Assembly: GCA_902798675.1 (NCBI GenBank)
Contig: CADBXQ010000084.1
Location: 1 to 7,555, forward strand
From: Oscillospiraceae bacterium
GTDB taxonomy: Bacteria; Bacillota; Clostridia; Oscillospirales; Ruminococcaceae
Length of the DNA: 7,555 nt
Direction: 5' to 3'
Under the pieces are notes generated by a model. The model searched no databases, was not told the DNA's origin, and saw only the letters and a list, made by a program, of their open reading frames with translations. Each line of letters opens with the position of its first letter. Position 1 is the first letter of the stretch. This document shows, one piece after another, positions 1 to 6,294 of the stretch. A program made the translations under genes and the position numbers.

Positions 1-150
1 GTCCAAAAATCCCATAGGAGGGACATCAACATCAAAGCCAACAACGAAATCAGCGCTTTTGTTATCTTCCTGCTTTTTACAACCGCTGCAAAAAACAACG
101 CCAAGAAAGACAAAACACGACATCAAAACTAAAAAAAGCCTACTTCTCAT
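1..150 (-). CDS. Substrate-binding lipoprotein of an amino-acid-type ABC transporter (N-terminal part, runs off the window)
   Basis: The reverse strand from ATG at 150-148 gives 50 codons that stay open to the window edge. The start has a short basic N-terminus (MRSR), a hydrophobic stretch to about residue 22, and CSGC-KK at residues 21-26, a lipobox-like signal with Cys24 as the probable lipidated residue (Cys at -3 is atypical). After a short polar linker comes VVGFDVDVPPMGFLD (residues 36-50), the opening strand typical of SBP_bac_3 family amino-acid-binding proteins (usually VGxDxDxPPxxF). A GGGAGGA ribosome binding site (reverse strand, about 156-162) lies 5-6 bases upstream. Inferred role: captures a polar amino acid outside the membrane for an ABC importer whose other genes would lie to the left of the window. 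The ligand cannot be told from this fragment. Confidence 0.85.
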   Translation of the reverse strand, partial: MRSRLFLVLMSCFVFLGVVFCSGCKKQEDNKSADFVVGFDVDVPPMGFLD

Positions 151-215
151 AAAAATCCTCCCACTTCCCATCAACAAAAATCCACACAAAATGACAACTC
201 CACCCAATGTCAATC

Positions 216-244
216 ATTTTACCACATGCATAACAATTTGTCAA
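216..244 (-). promoter_or_regulatory. Sigma-A type promoter of the substrate-binding protein gene
   Basis: On the reverse strand a perfect -35 box TTGACA (244-239) is separated by exactly 17 bases from TAAAAT (221-216), one base from the -10 consensus. It points at the lipoprotein gene starting at 150, leaving a leader of about 60 bases. No obvious operator or riboswitch is visible in that leader. Confidence 0.75.
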
Positions 245-370
245 GAGAAAATTCAAAATTTTATTAAACACATTTGGTATGCTCTCGGTTCTTGTTATAC
301 CAGTTAATTTATACATTTAGTAGAATCGCCAAATAACACTAATTGTAATATTGGATTGGGTTATATTTGT

Positions 371-506
371 CCCTTTAAATCCTTTGCTAAAAAATCCGAC
401 TCTTTGCCAAAAATCTCCAATAATTTCCCATATCATTGACTGCATTCTAAAAAACAAGGTAAAAATAACAAAGCGCCGCCGGCTCACAACCAACTGCAAT
501 ATTAAA
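371..506. repeat. Direct repeat, copy 1 (with 27-bp extra segment)
   Basis: Starts CCCTTTAAATCCTTTGC and ends in GCAATATTAAA. It is repeated at 575-683 with about 7 mismatches over 109 aligned bases, but copy 1 carries 27 additional bases (about 401-427). A short piece at 339-352 (CTAATTGTAATATT) matches the 3' end of the unit at 13 of 14 positions and may be the remnant of a third copy. The 27-bp difference is a multiple of three and the reverse strand is open across the unit (VVSRRRFVIF then FFR), but no ribosome binding site or recognisable protein family supports a gene. Confidence 0.8.
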
Positions 507-574
507 CCTAATTCATTCCCCAGCCCCTTTTAAACCGTCCGCAACAAGCGGTAGGCTGATGTCCTCGAGAACCA
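507..574. other. Spacer between the direct repeats, with a GC-rich hairpin
   Basis: This 68-bp spacer contains CCGC-AACAA-GCGG (539-551), a perfect four-pair stem with a five-base loop, in a stretch noticeably richer in G and C than its surroundings. There is no T-tract after it on the forward strand, so it is not a clear terminator. With the two repeats it gives a unit spacing of 204 bp (371 to 575). Confidence 0.4.
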
Positions 575-683
575 CCCTTTAAATCCTTTGCTAAAAAATC
601 CGACCCATATCATTGATCGCATTCTAAAAAACAATGCAAAAATAACAAAGCGCCGCCTGCTCACAACTAACTGTAATATTAAA
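575..683. repeat. Direct repeat, copy 2 (short form)
   Basis: This is the second copy of the unit at 371-506, lacking the 27-bp segment: TCCGAC is followed directly by CCATATCATTG. The differences from copy 1 are scattered single or paired substitutions, so the copies are not a recent identical duplication. The array may be a remnant of a dispersed intergenic repeat family; this cannot be decided from one locus. Confidence 0.8.
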
Positions 684-1011
684 TGTCGTTCTCATCAGTT
701 TGTTGGGATAAAATCAAAATAATTAATTTTAAAATAAGAAAAGGAAAAATTTTCAAATAAAACTAATAAAAACTAAATTAATGGTAATAATATTAATGCT
801 GGGCATGCTGATTTAGGTGGAAAATTAAGTTAAAATTCATTAGGTTACAAAAATTTTTGACTAAAAAAATCGCATCCGATTGCTGGGCTTTGATCTGAAT
901 TTTCAGTTTGAATCAGGAATTTGAGTTAATAGATCAAAGATAATTTAAATTTCAGTCACTCAGCATAAATCAAAAATTGGGTGGTGATGTTTTTAAGGTT
1001 TGTTGCTGATT
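684..1011. other. AT-rich non-coding stretch
   Basis: I see no supportable gene, tRNA or strong structure here on either strand. Reading frames are short and lack ribosome binding sites. A small perfect hairpin, CTGAA-TT-TTCAG, is near 895-906 but is likely by chance in DNA of this composition. The stretch separates the repeats from the promoter of the Nif11 peptide gene. Confidence 0.5.
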
Positions 1012-1040
1012 TTGATGGTTTAAAGTGAAAAAAATATAAT
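1012..1040 (+). promoter_or_regulatory. Promoter of the Nif11-like peptide gene
   Basis: TTGATG (1012-1017), a 17-base spacer, then a perfect TATAAT (1035-1040). Transcription would begin near 1047, giving an untranslated leader of about 115 bases before the ATG at 1163. Confidence 0.65.
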
Positions 1041-1102
1041 TCGCATGATAAAAACCAGACCAACCATAATATACATTTTTTGTGAATGATATTGCTCACT
1101 TT

Positions 1103-1149
1103 TAAATCATGACAAAAATAGTTTTTATGATTTAAATTTTTATGATTTA
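1103..1149 (+). promoter_or_regulatory. Repeated, self-complementary 5' leader before the Nif11 gene
   Basis: The 13-mer TTTTTATGATTTA occurs twice (1122-1134 and 1137-1149); the second copy ends on the first base of the AGGAG ribosome binding site. Upstream TAAATCAT (1103-1110) is complementary to the ATGATTTA part of either copy, so two alternative weak hairpins are possible. Pairing with the second copy would sit against the ribosome binding site. The repeat is seen directly; a regulatory role is conjecture. Confidence 0.3.
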
Positions 1150-1162
1150 GGAGAAAATAAAT

Positions 1163-1462
1163 ATGAATTTTAATGAATTTGTTGAAAGAGATGAAAAAGC
1201 TCTTGAAGAAGCTTCAAAATGCCGCAATATTGATGAATTCAGGAAACTTGTCAATGAACATCACATTGATTATAGAGGCGAAGAGGAACTGCAAAACGCT
1301 TGGAGCTGGGTTAAAAGCCAGGTTAAAAGTAAAGATGGCGAATTGGATGATGATGCGCTAAATTCAGTTGCTGGCGGCAAAAAAGACAGCTATAGCACAA
1401 CAAACACATTCAATAACTGCACAGGAGCAACTGGAGGCAGCTCTAACTCTTCTTCAAGCTGA
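1163..1462 (+). CDS. Nif11-like leader peptide: RiPP precursor with GG cleavage site
   Basis: A 99-residue protein with a strong AGGAG (1149-1153) eight bases before the ATG. Residues 1-60 resemble the Nif11 leader domain: an acidic helical N-terminus (MNFNEFVERDEKALEE) and a Trp-containing helix near residues 43-55. It then has ELDDDALNSVAGG (60-72), the double-glycine motif at which a C39-peptidase transporter normally cuts. The predicted core (73-99) starts KKDSYSTT, holds a single Cys (Cys86) and about 13 Ser/Thr, and ends SSNSSSS. In this family the leader guides modifying enzymes and the core becomes the product. No modification enzyme or transporter is in the window, so this is an orphan precursor acted on by enzymes encoded elsewhere, or simply exported unmodified. 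One Cys allows at most one lanthionine ring. It is monocistronic, with its own promoter and terminator. Confidence 0.85.
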   Translation: MNFNEFVERDEKALEEASKCRNIDEFRKLVNEHHIDYRGEEELQNAWSWVKSQVKSKDGELDDDALNSVAGGKKDSYSTTNTFNNCTGATGGSSNSSSS

Positions 1463-1510
1463 GAAATTTAACAATCCAATTAATTAAAGTTGATAATGAC
1501 TAAAAAAATT

Positions 1511-1553
1511 GATCACGCTCATAAATTAAAGTGAGTGTGATCTTCGCTTTTTT
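1511..1553 (+). terminator. Rho-independent terminator after the Nif11 gene
   Basis: An 11-pair stem, GATCACGCTCA (1511-1521) with TGAGTGTGATC (1532-1542) including one G-T pair, and a loop of about ten bases, then TTCGC and a T6 run (1548-1553). It ends the peptide transcript and insulates the feo operon. Confidence 0.85.
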
Positions 1554-1561
1554 AGATAATT

Positions 1562-1591
1562 TTCACATAATTTTCTTTGAATTTATATAAA
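1562..1591 (+). promoter_or_regulatory. Possible feoAB promoter
   Basis: TTCACA (1562-1567) and TATAAA (1586-1591) are spaced 18 bases; an overlapping TATATA (1584-1589) would give 16. The boxes are reasonable but the region is so AT-rich that alternatives exist, for example TTGAAT at 1577-1582. A promoter is expected here because the preceding gene has a terminator. I could not identify a convincing Fur or DtxR-type operator. Confidence 0.35.
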
Positions 1592-1624
1592 TATTTAATA
1601 AATAACACCACAGGAGTTGAATTT

Positions 1625-1867
1625 ATGAAAAATACCCTGTCTAATTTGAAAAAAGGTGAAATGTGTATAATAAAAAACATTATCGCAAAAGATCAAATAA
1701 AACAGCGACTATATGACATTGGAATGATCCCCGGGACGGCTGTTAAATGCCTGCAAAAGAGCATGTTTGGGGACCCGATCGCATATTTGATCAGGGGAAC
1801 TGTCATTGCTTTGCGAAAACAAAATTCTTCAAAAATTTTTGTCATAAAAAGTGAGGAGGCTTTATAA
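1625..1867 (+). CDS. feoA: FeoA-type SH3-like protein of the ferrous iron transport system
   Basis: An 80-residue small cytosolic protein of the FeoA family. The start at 1625 is chosen because AGGAG (1612-1616) lies eight bases before it; an upstream in-frame ATG (1577) has no such site. Family signs are LKKGEMCIIKNI near the N-terminus, then RLYDIGMIPGTAVKCL (the Fe-regulated SH3-fold signature, usually RLxxLGxxPGxxV), then DPIAYLIRGTVIALRK. FeoA assists the FeoB membrane permease in Fe(II) import. The gene ends TAA two bases before the feoB start codon, and its last codons contain feoB's AGGAGG ribosome binding site, so the two are co-transcribed and probably translationally coupled. FeoA is intact, but its partner FeoB is interrupted here. 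Confidence 0.93.
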   Translation: MKNTLSNLKKGEMCIIKNIIAKDQIKQRLYDIGMIPGTAVKCLQKSMFGDPIAYLIRGTVIALRKQNSSKIFVIKSEEAL

Positions 1868-1869
1868 AT

Positions 1870-3150
1870 TTGTCAAAACGAGACTCTAGCGGCAGAGTTG
1901 TCGCATTAATTGGGAATCCAAACGTCGGAAAAAGCACAATTTTTAACGCCATAACGGGAATGCATCAGCACACGGGCAATTGGCCAGGAAAAACCGTCAG
2001 CATCGCACAAGGTGAATTTGATTTTAATGGCAAAAAATACGATTTAATCGACCTTCCCGGATCATATAGCCTAAGCACACTTTCAGCAGAGGAAGAGGTT
2101 GCAAGAGATTTCATTTTCTTTAACAAGCCAGATGCTGTTGTTGTCGTTTGCGATGCAACTTGCCTGGAAAGAAATTTAAACATAGCCCTACAAATTATTG
2201 CGTCAGTCAAAAATGTTATATTATGTATAAATTTAATGGATCAAGCAAAAAAAATAGGACTCAAGATAGACTGCGATAAATTATCTGAAAAATTGGGAGT
2301 TTGCGTTGTTGGAATATCCGCTCGCAGTAAAAAAAATATACATAGTTTGATTGAGAAAATTGAATTAGTTTGTCAAAAAAATTATAATAAAAACACAAAA
2401 TTTCAATACTATGAGCCAATTCAAACTAAAGTTGAAAATCTTTCGAAATATATAAAAACTAAAAATATAAACAAAAAATTTGTTGCGCTAAAATTGCTGA
2501 GTGATGATAAAAATTTCATAAATAATCTGATTTTAAATAAAGAATTTGAAAATTCAAACTCAAAAAAATTAAAACTCGAATTGGAAAATTGCAGAAATGA
2601 TTTAATTAAAAAATATTCTGATGAAAATATTATGCATGATTCACTTTTATCTCAATTCACCAAAATGGCGGAATCTATTTCCAAAACATGTATATTAAAA
2701 ACGAATAAATCGAAAAAAATTAAATGGTTGGATGATTTTTTGACAAACAAGTGGACCGGGTTGCCGTCAATAATATTATTACTTTGCGTTGTTTTTTGGA
2801 TAACAATAGCAGGAGCTAATGCCCCATCAGAAGCTTTATCTGGATTTTTGTTTAAAATTCAGGACATATTAAGTGATTTTTTAAACTTCATCAAAATTCC
2901 CAGCTGGATTGAAGGAATATTAATTCAAGGAATGTTTAGGACTTTGGCTTGGGTTGTTTCAGTTATGCTGCCGCCTATGGCAATTTTTTTCCCAATTTTC
3001 ACCCTTCTTGAAGATTTTGGCTATCTTCCAAGAGTTGCATTTCATCTGGACTTCGCGTTTAAAAAAGCCGGAGCGTGCGGCAAACAAGCGCTCACCACAT
3101 GTGGTGACATTTTTTTGAGTGCTATATGCATCATTTTTTTGCCATTTTAA
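1870..3150 (+). CDS. feoB: FeoB ferrous iron permease, N-terminal part, interrupted by the element
   Basis: Starts with TTG ten bases after AGGAGG (1854-1859). The G domain has G1 GNPNVGKS (15-22), the G2 region GNWPGKTVS (36-44, Thr42), G3 DLPG (61-64), G4 NLMD (121-124) and G5 SAR (150-152). A helical linker follows. The membrane part begins WTGLPSIILL (about 295) and continues through VSVMLPPMAIFFPIFTLLEDFGYLPRVAF. True feoB sequence ends at codon 411 (Cys, bases 3100-3102) inside KQALTTC. The last 15 codons, GDIFLSAICIIFLPF, come from the inserted element and end at TAA 3148-3150. Family members run on for roughly 280 more residues of permease, and these are found at 6572-7420. As it stands the product has GTPase and part of one Gate region but cannot form the transport channel, so Fe(II) uptake by this protein is very likely lost unless the element excises. 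Confidence 0.93.
   Translation: MSKRDSSGRVVALIGNPNVGKSTIFNAITGMHQHTGNWPGKTVSIAQGEFDFNGKKYDLIDLPGSYSLSTLSAEEEVARDFIFFNKPDAVVVVCDATCLERNLNIALQIIASVKNVILCINLMDQAKKIGLKIDCDKLSEKLGVCVVGISARSKKNIHSLIEKIELVCQKNYNKNTKFQYYEPIQTKVENLSKYIKTKNINKKFVALKLLSDDKNFINNLILNKEFENSNSKKLKLELENCRNDLIKKYSDENIMHDSLLSQFTKMAESISKTCILKTNKSKKIKWLDDFLTNKWTGLPSIILLLCVVFWITIAGANAPSEALSGFLFKIQDILSDFLNFIKIPSWIEGILIQGMFRTLAWVVSVMLPPMAIFFPIFTLLEDFGYLPRVAFHLDFAFKKAGACGKQALTTCGDIFLSAICIIFLPF
3096..3120. other. attL: left junction of the element in feoB
   Basis: The 7-bp core CACATGT (3096-3102) is shared with 6565-6571. The junction lies in a perfect 16-bp palindrome, TCACCACATGTGGTGA (3092-3107), half from feoB and half from the element. 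The element-side arm ACATTTTTTTGAGT (3107-3120) is the inverted match of the arm at the other end, 13 of 14 bases. Confidence 0.85.
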
Positions 3151-4028
3151 TTTGATAATTTAACATATTTTTGATTGTTTTTTTTGCCAGACATTTTAGT
3201 TAAAAATATATAAAAAACCATTAATAATACAAAAATAATAGCAAAATTAATCAATACAATTAAAAATTCATCCCGGATTTCACAATAACATTTCTTTGCA
3301 AAATTTTTGAAAACAAGATTTGAAATTGGCAAATTTTCCTCAATGTTTAATATTTTGCTTATTGTTAGAATTAAAGAGAATGAAAGACAACTTCCAGCAA
3401 AAATAGCCATTGACAATTCTGTGAGTTCATGCAATTTTTTTCGATTTATTAGAAATAAAATTATAATCATGAACAATAACAAAATCAATCCAACCACTAC
3501 ATATACGCTAAAAAAGTTTTTTTCCATTTCAATTAAGGCTCTAATTTGCGCATAACAAGGAATCGACGTGTGTGAAGCGTAAATTTGTCCGCAAAATGAA
3601 GCCAGTTTGTGTAGGTTAGCGGAAACGCCCTCAGTTATTTTGTGTCCATTGCTTGTCCCATATTCAACAAATTTTCCATATAGCATGTCTTCAAAATCTG
3701 AACTATATTCTTCATTTTCATTATTATATAATTTTTCAAAAGTATTTAAAATATCACGCTCTATATTGTCTTTTTTTATGATAGTCATAAAAAAATCACT
3801 AGAAAATCCGCTATCTTTTCCCAGTTTTTCCATATTATTTCTAATTTGTTCTGTGGAAGTCGCTATATAATCACTATGTTGCAAATTTTTCACAATGAAA
3901 CTTTTATTAAACAAAGTGTTATTTATAATAAAGACTATTGTTAAAAACATAATAATGAGATATGTAGAAAATGCGATTAAAATAGACAAAAATTTTTTTA
4001 TAAAACTCGAATTATTAGAAAATATCAC
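3147..4028 (-). CDS. Four-helix membrane protein with extracytoplasmic domain, unknown function
   Basis: A 293-residue protein that I do not recognise as a named family. Predicted hydrophobic helices are at about 14-36, 173-194, 206-226 and 255-277. Between helices 1 and 2 lies a polar domain of about 135 residues (37-171), probably outside the cell, with an acidic stretch NNENEEYSSDFEDM (102-115) and two Cys (146, 158) that could pair. A basic tail (KMSGKKNNQKYVK) ends it, consistent with a cytoplasmic C-terminus. The start is GTG at 4028, with AAAGGA about 13 bases upstream, a rather long spacing, so the start is uncertain. It begins 26 bases after the sortase stop, suggesting a shared transcript and a joint role at the cell surface, but it has no LPxTG-like sorting signal. 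Its stop codon overlaps, on the other strand, the end of the truncated feoB frame. Confidence 0.8.
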   Translation of the reverse strand: MIFSNNSSFIKKFLSILIAFSTYLIIMFLTIVFIINNTLFNKSFIVKNLQHSDYIATSTEQIRNNMEKLGKDSGFSSDFFMTIIKKDNIERDILNTFEKLYNNENEEYSSDFEDMLYGKFVEYGTSNGHKITEGVSANLHKLASFCGQIYASHTSIPCYAQIRALIEMEKNFFSVYVVVGLILLLFMIIILFLINRKKLHELTELSMAIFAGSCLSFSLILTISKILNIEENLPISNLVFKNFAKKCYCEIRDEFLIVLINFAIIFVLLMVFYIFLTKMSGKKNNQKYVKLSN

Positions 4029-4054
4029 AATATATCACTATTCCTTTCTAAATA

Positions 4055-4699
4055 TTATAGAAAAATCTTCGGCCCTGAAATATATTTGGCATAGACGAAA
4101 TATCTGGTTGGAGTTTGATATGCGTTAAATGGATAACAGGTGTATAATATAACATTTTCCTCTTTTTTTTTCAAATCATACGCAGATTCATCATTGGCGT
4201 TTGCAATTTTAGTGTCAACAATGGTGTATACATAATTTCCATATGTGGTTTCAATGTGAATTTGATCGCCGATTGCAGCGTCTCCAAGCCCTTTGCAATA
4301 CCCCATGTTGTGGCTGCAAACCAAAATTGTTCGGCCCTGTCCCGGCAGGTATGCGCCCTCAAACGTCCCTATGCCTTTTGCCAGCTCGCTTTTGCTGTCT
4401 CCATAGTATAGCGGCGCGTCGATTTTCGCCGTTTCAATCGAAAGTTTTCCATATTTAGAGCCACTTTTTGGAGGAAATTCAATGCCATTTGGCCCAAAAA
4501 TATCATCAGCCAAAAAGGCGTTTTTGTGTTCAAAATTCATCTGATCAAACATTTCGTGGTCTTCAAACTGCAAAACTTCATCCATAACTTCAACATACGG
4601 CTCTGCAATTGGTTTTAATGATATATATAAAATAAATGTTCCAGCAAAACAAAACAACACTGAGAGAAAAATTATCCAAACCAGACTGTTTTTTTTCAC
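4055..4699 (-). CDS. Sortase transpeptidase, class D-like
   Basis: 214 residues from GTG at 4699, with AAGGTGG seven bases upstream. One N-terminal hydrophobic helix (about 7-28) anchors it outward. The sortase fold starts near KYGKLSIETAKIDAPLYYG (82-100). The catalytic triad is visible: His130 in VCSHNMG, Cys188 in LYTCYPF and Arg199 in TPTRYFVYAK. The TCYPF context and the short loop to the Arg resemble class D sortases, but class assignment by eye is tentative. Sortases cut LPxTG-type signals and attach surface proteins to peptidoglycan or to each other. No substrate gene is in the element or the window, so its substrates would be chromosomal or the enzyme is an orphan. It lies between the recombinase and the membrane protein gene, all on one strand. 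Catalytic residues are intact, so it could be active. Confidence 0.92.
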   Translation of the reverse strand: MKKNSLVWIIFLSVLFCFAGTFILYISLKPIAEPYVEVMDEVLQFEDHEMFDQMNFEHKNAFLADDIFGPNGIEFPPKSGSKYGKLSIETAKIDAPLYYGDSKSELAKGIGTFEGAYLPGQGRTILVCSHNMGYCKGLGDAAIGDQIHIETTYGNYVYTIVDTKIANANDESAYDLKKKEENVILYTCYPFNAYQTPTRYFVYAKYISGPKIFL

Positions 4700-4760
4700 A
4701 CCAAACCCACCTTATCCACAAATTTTAGCCAAAAACCATAACAGGTTAATTATAGCATTT

Positions 4761-5000
4761 TTAAACATTTTTTGCATCTTTTATTTTAGATATATTTTTA
4801 TATTTGTCTTGAACATCATGAATTTCCCCCTGAAAAATTTCGATTTTTTCAACAAAAGCAACCAGCAATTTTTGACTTAATTTTTCAATATTTTTTTGAA
4901 AATTTATGGTATTACTGATTAATTTTGAAATATCTATGTTTTGACTAAAATTTGGGTCTTCTATGTTTTGTATATTATTTTTTTCTGATTCATATTTTTT
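4761..5000 (-). pseudogene. Remaining C-terminal codons of the recombinase beyond the stop
   Basis: Immediately after TAA 5003-5001 the same frame continues KKYESEKNN through to KKN-type lysine-rich sequence and TAA at 4763-4761, 79 sense codons. It includes LLVAFVEKIEIFQGEI (about 45-60 of this piece), which matches the usual C-terminal end of large serine recombinases (a LVDKIEV-like strand). Placing these after residue 430 gives about 510 residues, a normal length for the family. There is no separate ribosome binding site or start, so this is the same gene after a single nonsense substitution (for example from AAA, GAA or CAA), not a second gene. Confidence 0.85.
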
Positions 5001-6293
5001 TTAAAGAAAATCAAAATTTTCACAGGATATGTTCCCGTCATACTTGTCATCGTAGAGCTTTTGGATTTTATTTTGAATTTGTTGCTTTTGAAAATTAACA
5101 GATATATTTGAATTTATATTATATAATTCACATAACCCCCTCTCAATCTTTGAATATAACAATTTAGTATCTATTTTGCTTTTATATATTATATTTTTAA
5201 CTGCGCTCAACACTATTTGACAAAGCATATCATAATCAACATGATGATTTGTGCAGCCTGCTTTTCCCAATGCTTTATATTTTCCACAAGCAAGGTTAGC
5301 GGTTGATCCTTTTTTGTTATTATTGACAGTTGACATATTTTTCCCACAATCGCCACACCTAGCAATACCCGAAAAAATGTTTTTAAAACCAAATAATTTC
5401 GAATTAGTTCGAATTAAAATCAATCTTTGCACTTCTTCCCAGGATGTTTCATCAATTATTGGATCGTGCATATTTTTAACAACAATCCAGTCTTTTTTTG
5501 AATTTCTTTTGCAATTTTTGCTTTTAAAGGAAATTTTTCTAAATTTATTTTGTGCGATATGTCCGCAATAAACGACATTTTGTAGTATTTTTAAAACATT
5601 GCTTGATTTCCAATTTGGACTGCTTGCATAGGAATTTACACATCCTGTCTGTCGATACACTAAAGGTGTGGATATTTTTTGCCTGTTTAAACCGTCTGCT
5701 ATTTGCGCTGGATTAAGTCCTGTTTTTGCCATATTAAAGATCAATTTGACAATATGCTGAATTTTTTTGTCAATAATCAATTTATTTTTGTTGCAAACAT
5801 CTTTAACATATCCATACGGCGCAAAGCTTCCAATATATTCTCCCATTTCGACCTTTGCCCTTAAAGCGCTTCTTATTTTGTTGGAAATATCTCGCGCATA
5901 TAATTCATTTACGACGTTGGTTATTGACGCAACCATTGGAAAATTTGTGACATTATCAGTGTCTATTCCTTCGTTGACAGAAAAATATCTAACATTATTT
6001 TCCGGAAAATATTCATCTAGAAGCTGGCTCACCATAGCGCTGTTTCTCCCAAGCCGGGACAAATCTTTGCTGATAACAACGCTAATTAACCCCTCTTTGA
6101 TGTCCTTTAACAGGCGATTTAAAGCCGGCCTTTGAAAGTTCACACCCGAAAATCCATCATCAATATATTCCTTTAGGTTGATATATCCTAGACTATGCGC
6201 AAAATTTTTCAATATCTTTCGTTGATTATCTATTGATTCACTTTCCTTTCCAATCAAGTCTTCGTGGGATATTCTCATATACATTCCAACCAT
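5001..6293 (-). CDS. Large serine recombinase/integrase, ended early by an in-frame stop
   Basis: 430 residues from ATG at 6293, chosen because the upstream ORF ends TAA one base before it and the frame's earlier TTG (6323) would add residues not seen in the family. The resolvase domain (1-150) has catalytic Ser9 in YMRISHED, DDGFSGVNFQRP (45-56) and KDLSRLGRN (76-84). The recombinase domain (about 160-290) has APYGYVKD and LNRQKISTP. The zinc ribbon has Cys313, Cys316, Cys336 and Cys347. The coiled-coil region begins near 375. The family normally continues beyond this; here TAA (5003-5001) interrupts at NFDFL and the frame stays open for 79 further codons to 4761. It would cut and rejoin the CACATGT sites to integrate or excise the element. 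Loss of the C-terminal end of the DNA-binding and coiled-coil region probably impairs it, though the catalytic domain is complete. Confidence 0.93.
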   Translation of the reverse strand: MVGMYMRISHEDLIGKESESIDNQRKILKNFAHSLGYINLKEYIDDGFSGVNFQRPALNRLLKDIKEGLISVVISKDLSRLGRNSAMVSQLLDEYFPENNVRYFSVNEGIDTDNVTNFPMVASITNVVNELYARDISNKIRSALRAKVEMGEYIGSFAPYGYVKDVCNKNKLIIDKKIQHIVKLIFNMAKTGLNPAQIADGLNRQKISTPLVYRQTGCVNSYASSPNWKSSNVLKILQNVVYCGHIAQNKFRKISFKSKNCKRNSKKDWIVVKNMHDPIIDETSWEEVQRLILIRTNSKLFGFKNIFSGIARCGDCGKNMSTVNNNKKGSTANLACGKYKALGKAGCTNHHVDYDMLCQIVLSAVKNIIYKSKIDTKLLYSKIERGLCELYNINSNISVNFQKQQIQNKIQKLYDDKYDGNISCENFDFL

Positions 6294-6294
6294 T

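Noticed and set aside
317..533. Overlapping 60-residue frames on both strands across the first repeat
   Set aside because: No ribosome binding site, no family resemblance, and the sequence is explained by the direct repeat; the second copy is shorter by 27 bp.
371..683. CRISPR-like array
   Set aside because: Only two long imperfect copies without regular spacers, and no cas genes.
780..835. Small frame near 782-834 reading NGNNINAGHADLGGKLS, considered as a second core peptide
   Set aside because: No start codon, leader or ribosome binding site in that frame; upstream stops are immediate.
1554..1612. A Fur box before feoA
   Set aside because: GATAAT- and ATTTTC-like pieces are present, but no acceptable inverted repeat matching the Fur consensus was found.
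5001..5003. Stop codon reassignment or programmed frameshift at the recombinase TAA
   Set aside because: TAA ends feoA, both feoB parts, the sortase and the membrane protein, and the sequence after the stop continues in the same frame, so no frame change is needed.
5251..6135. Plus-strand frames opposite the recombinase
   Set aside because: They are antisense shadows of a well-supported gene and have no family features or ribosome binding sites.
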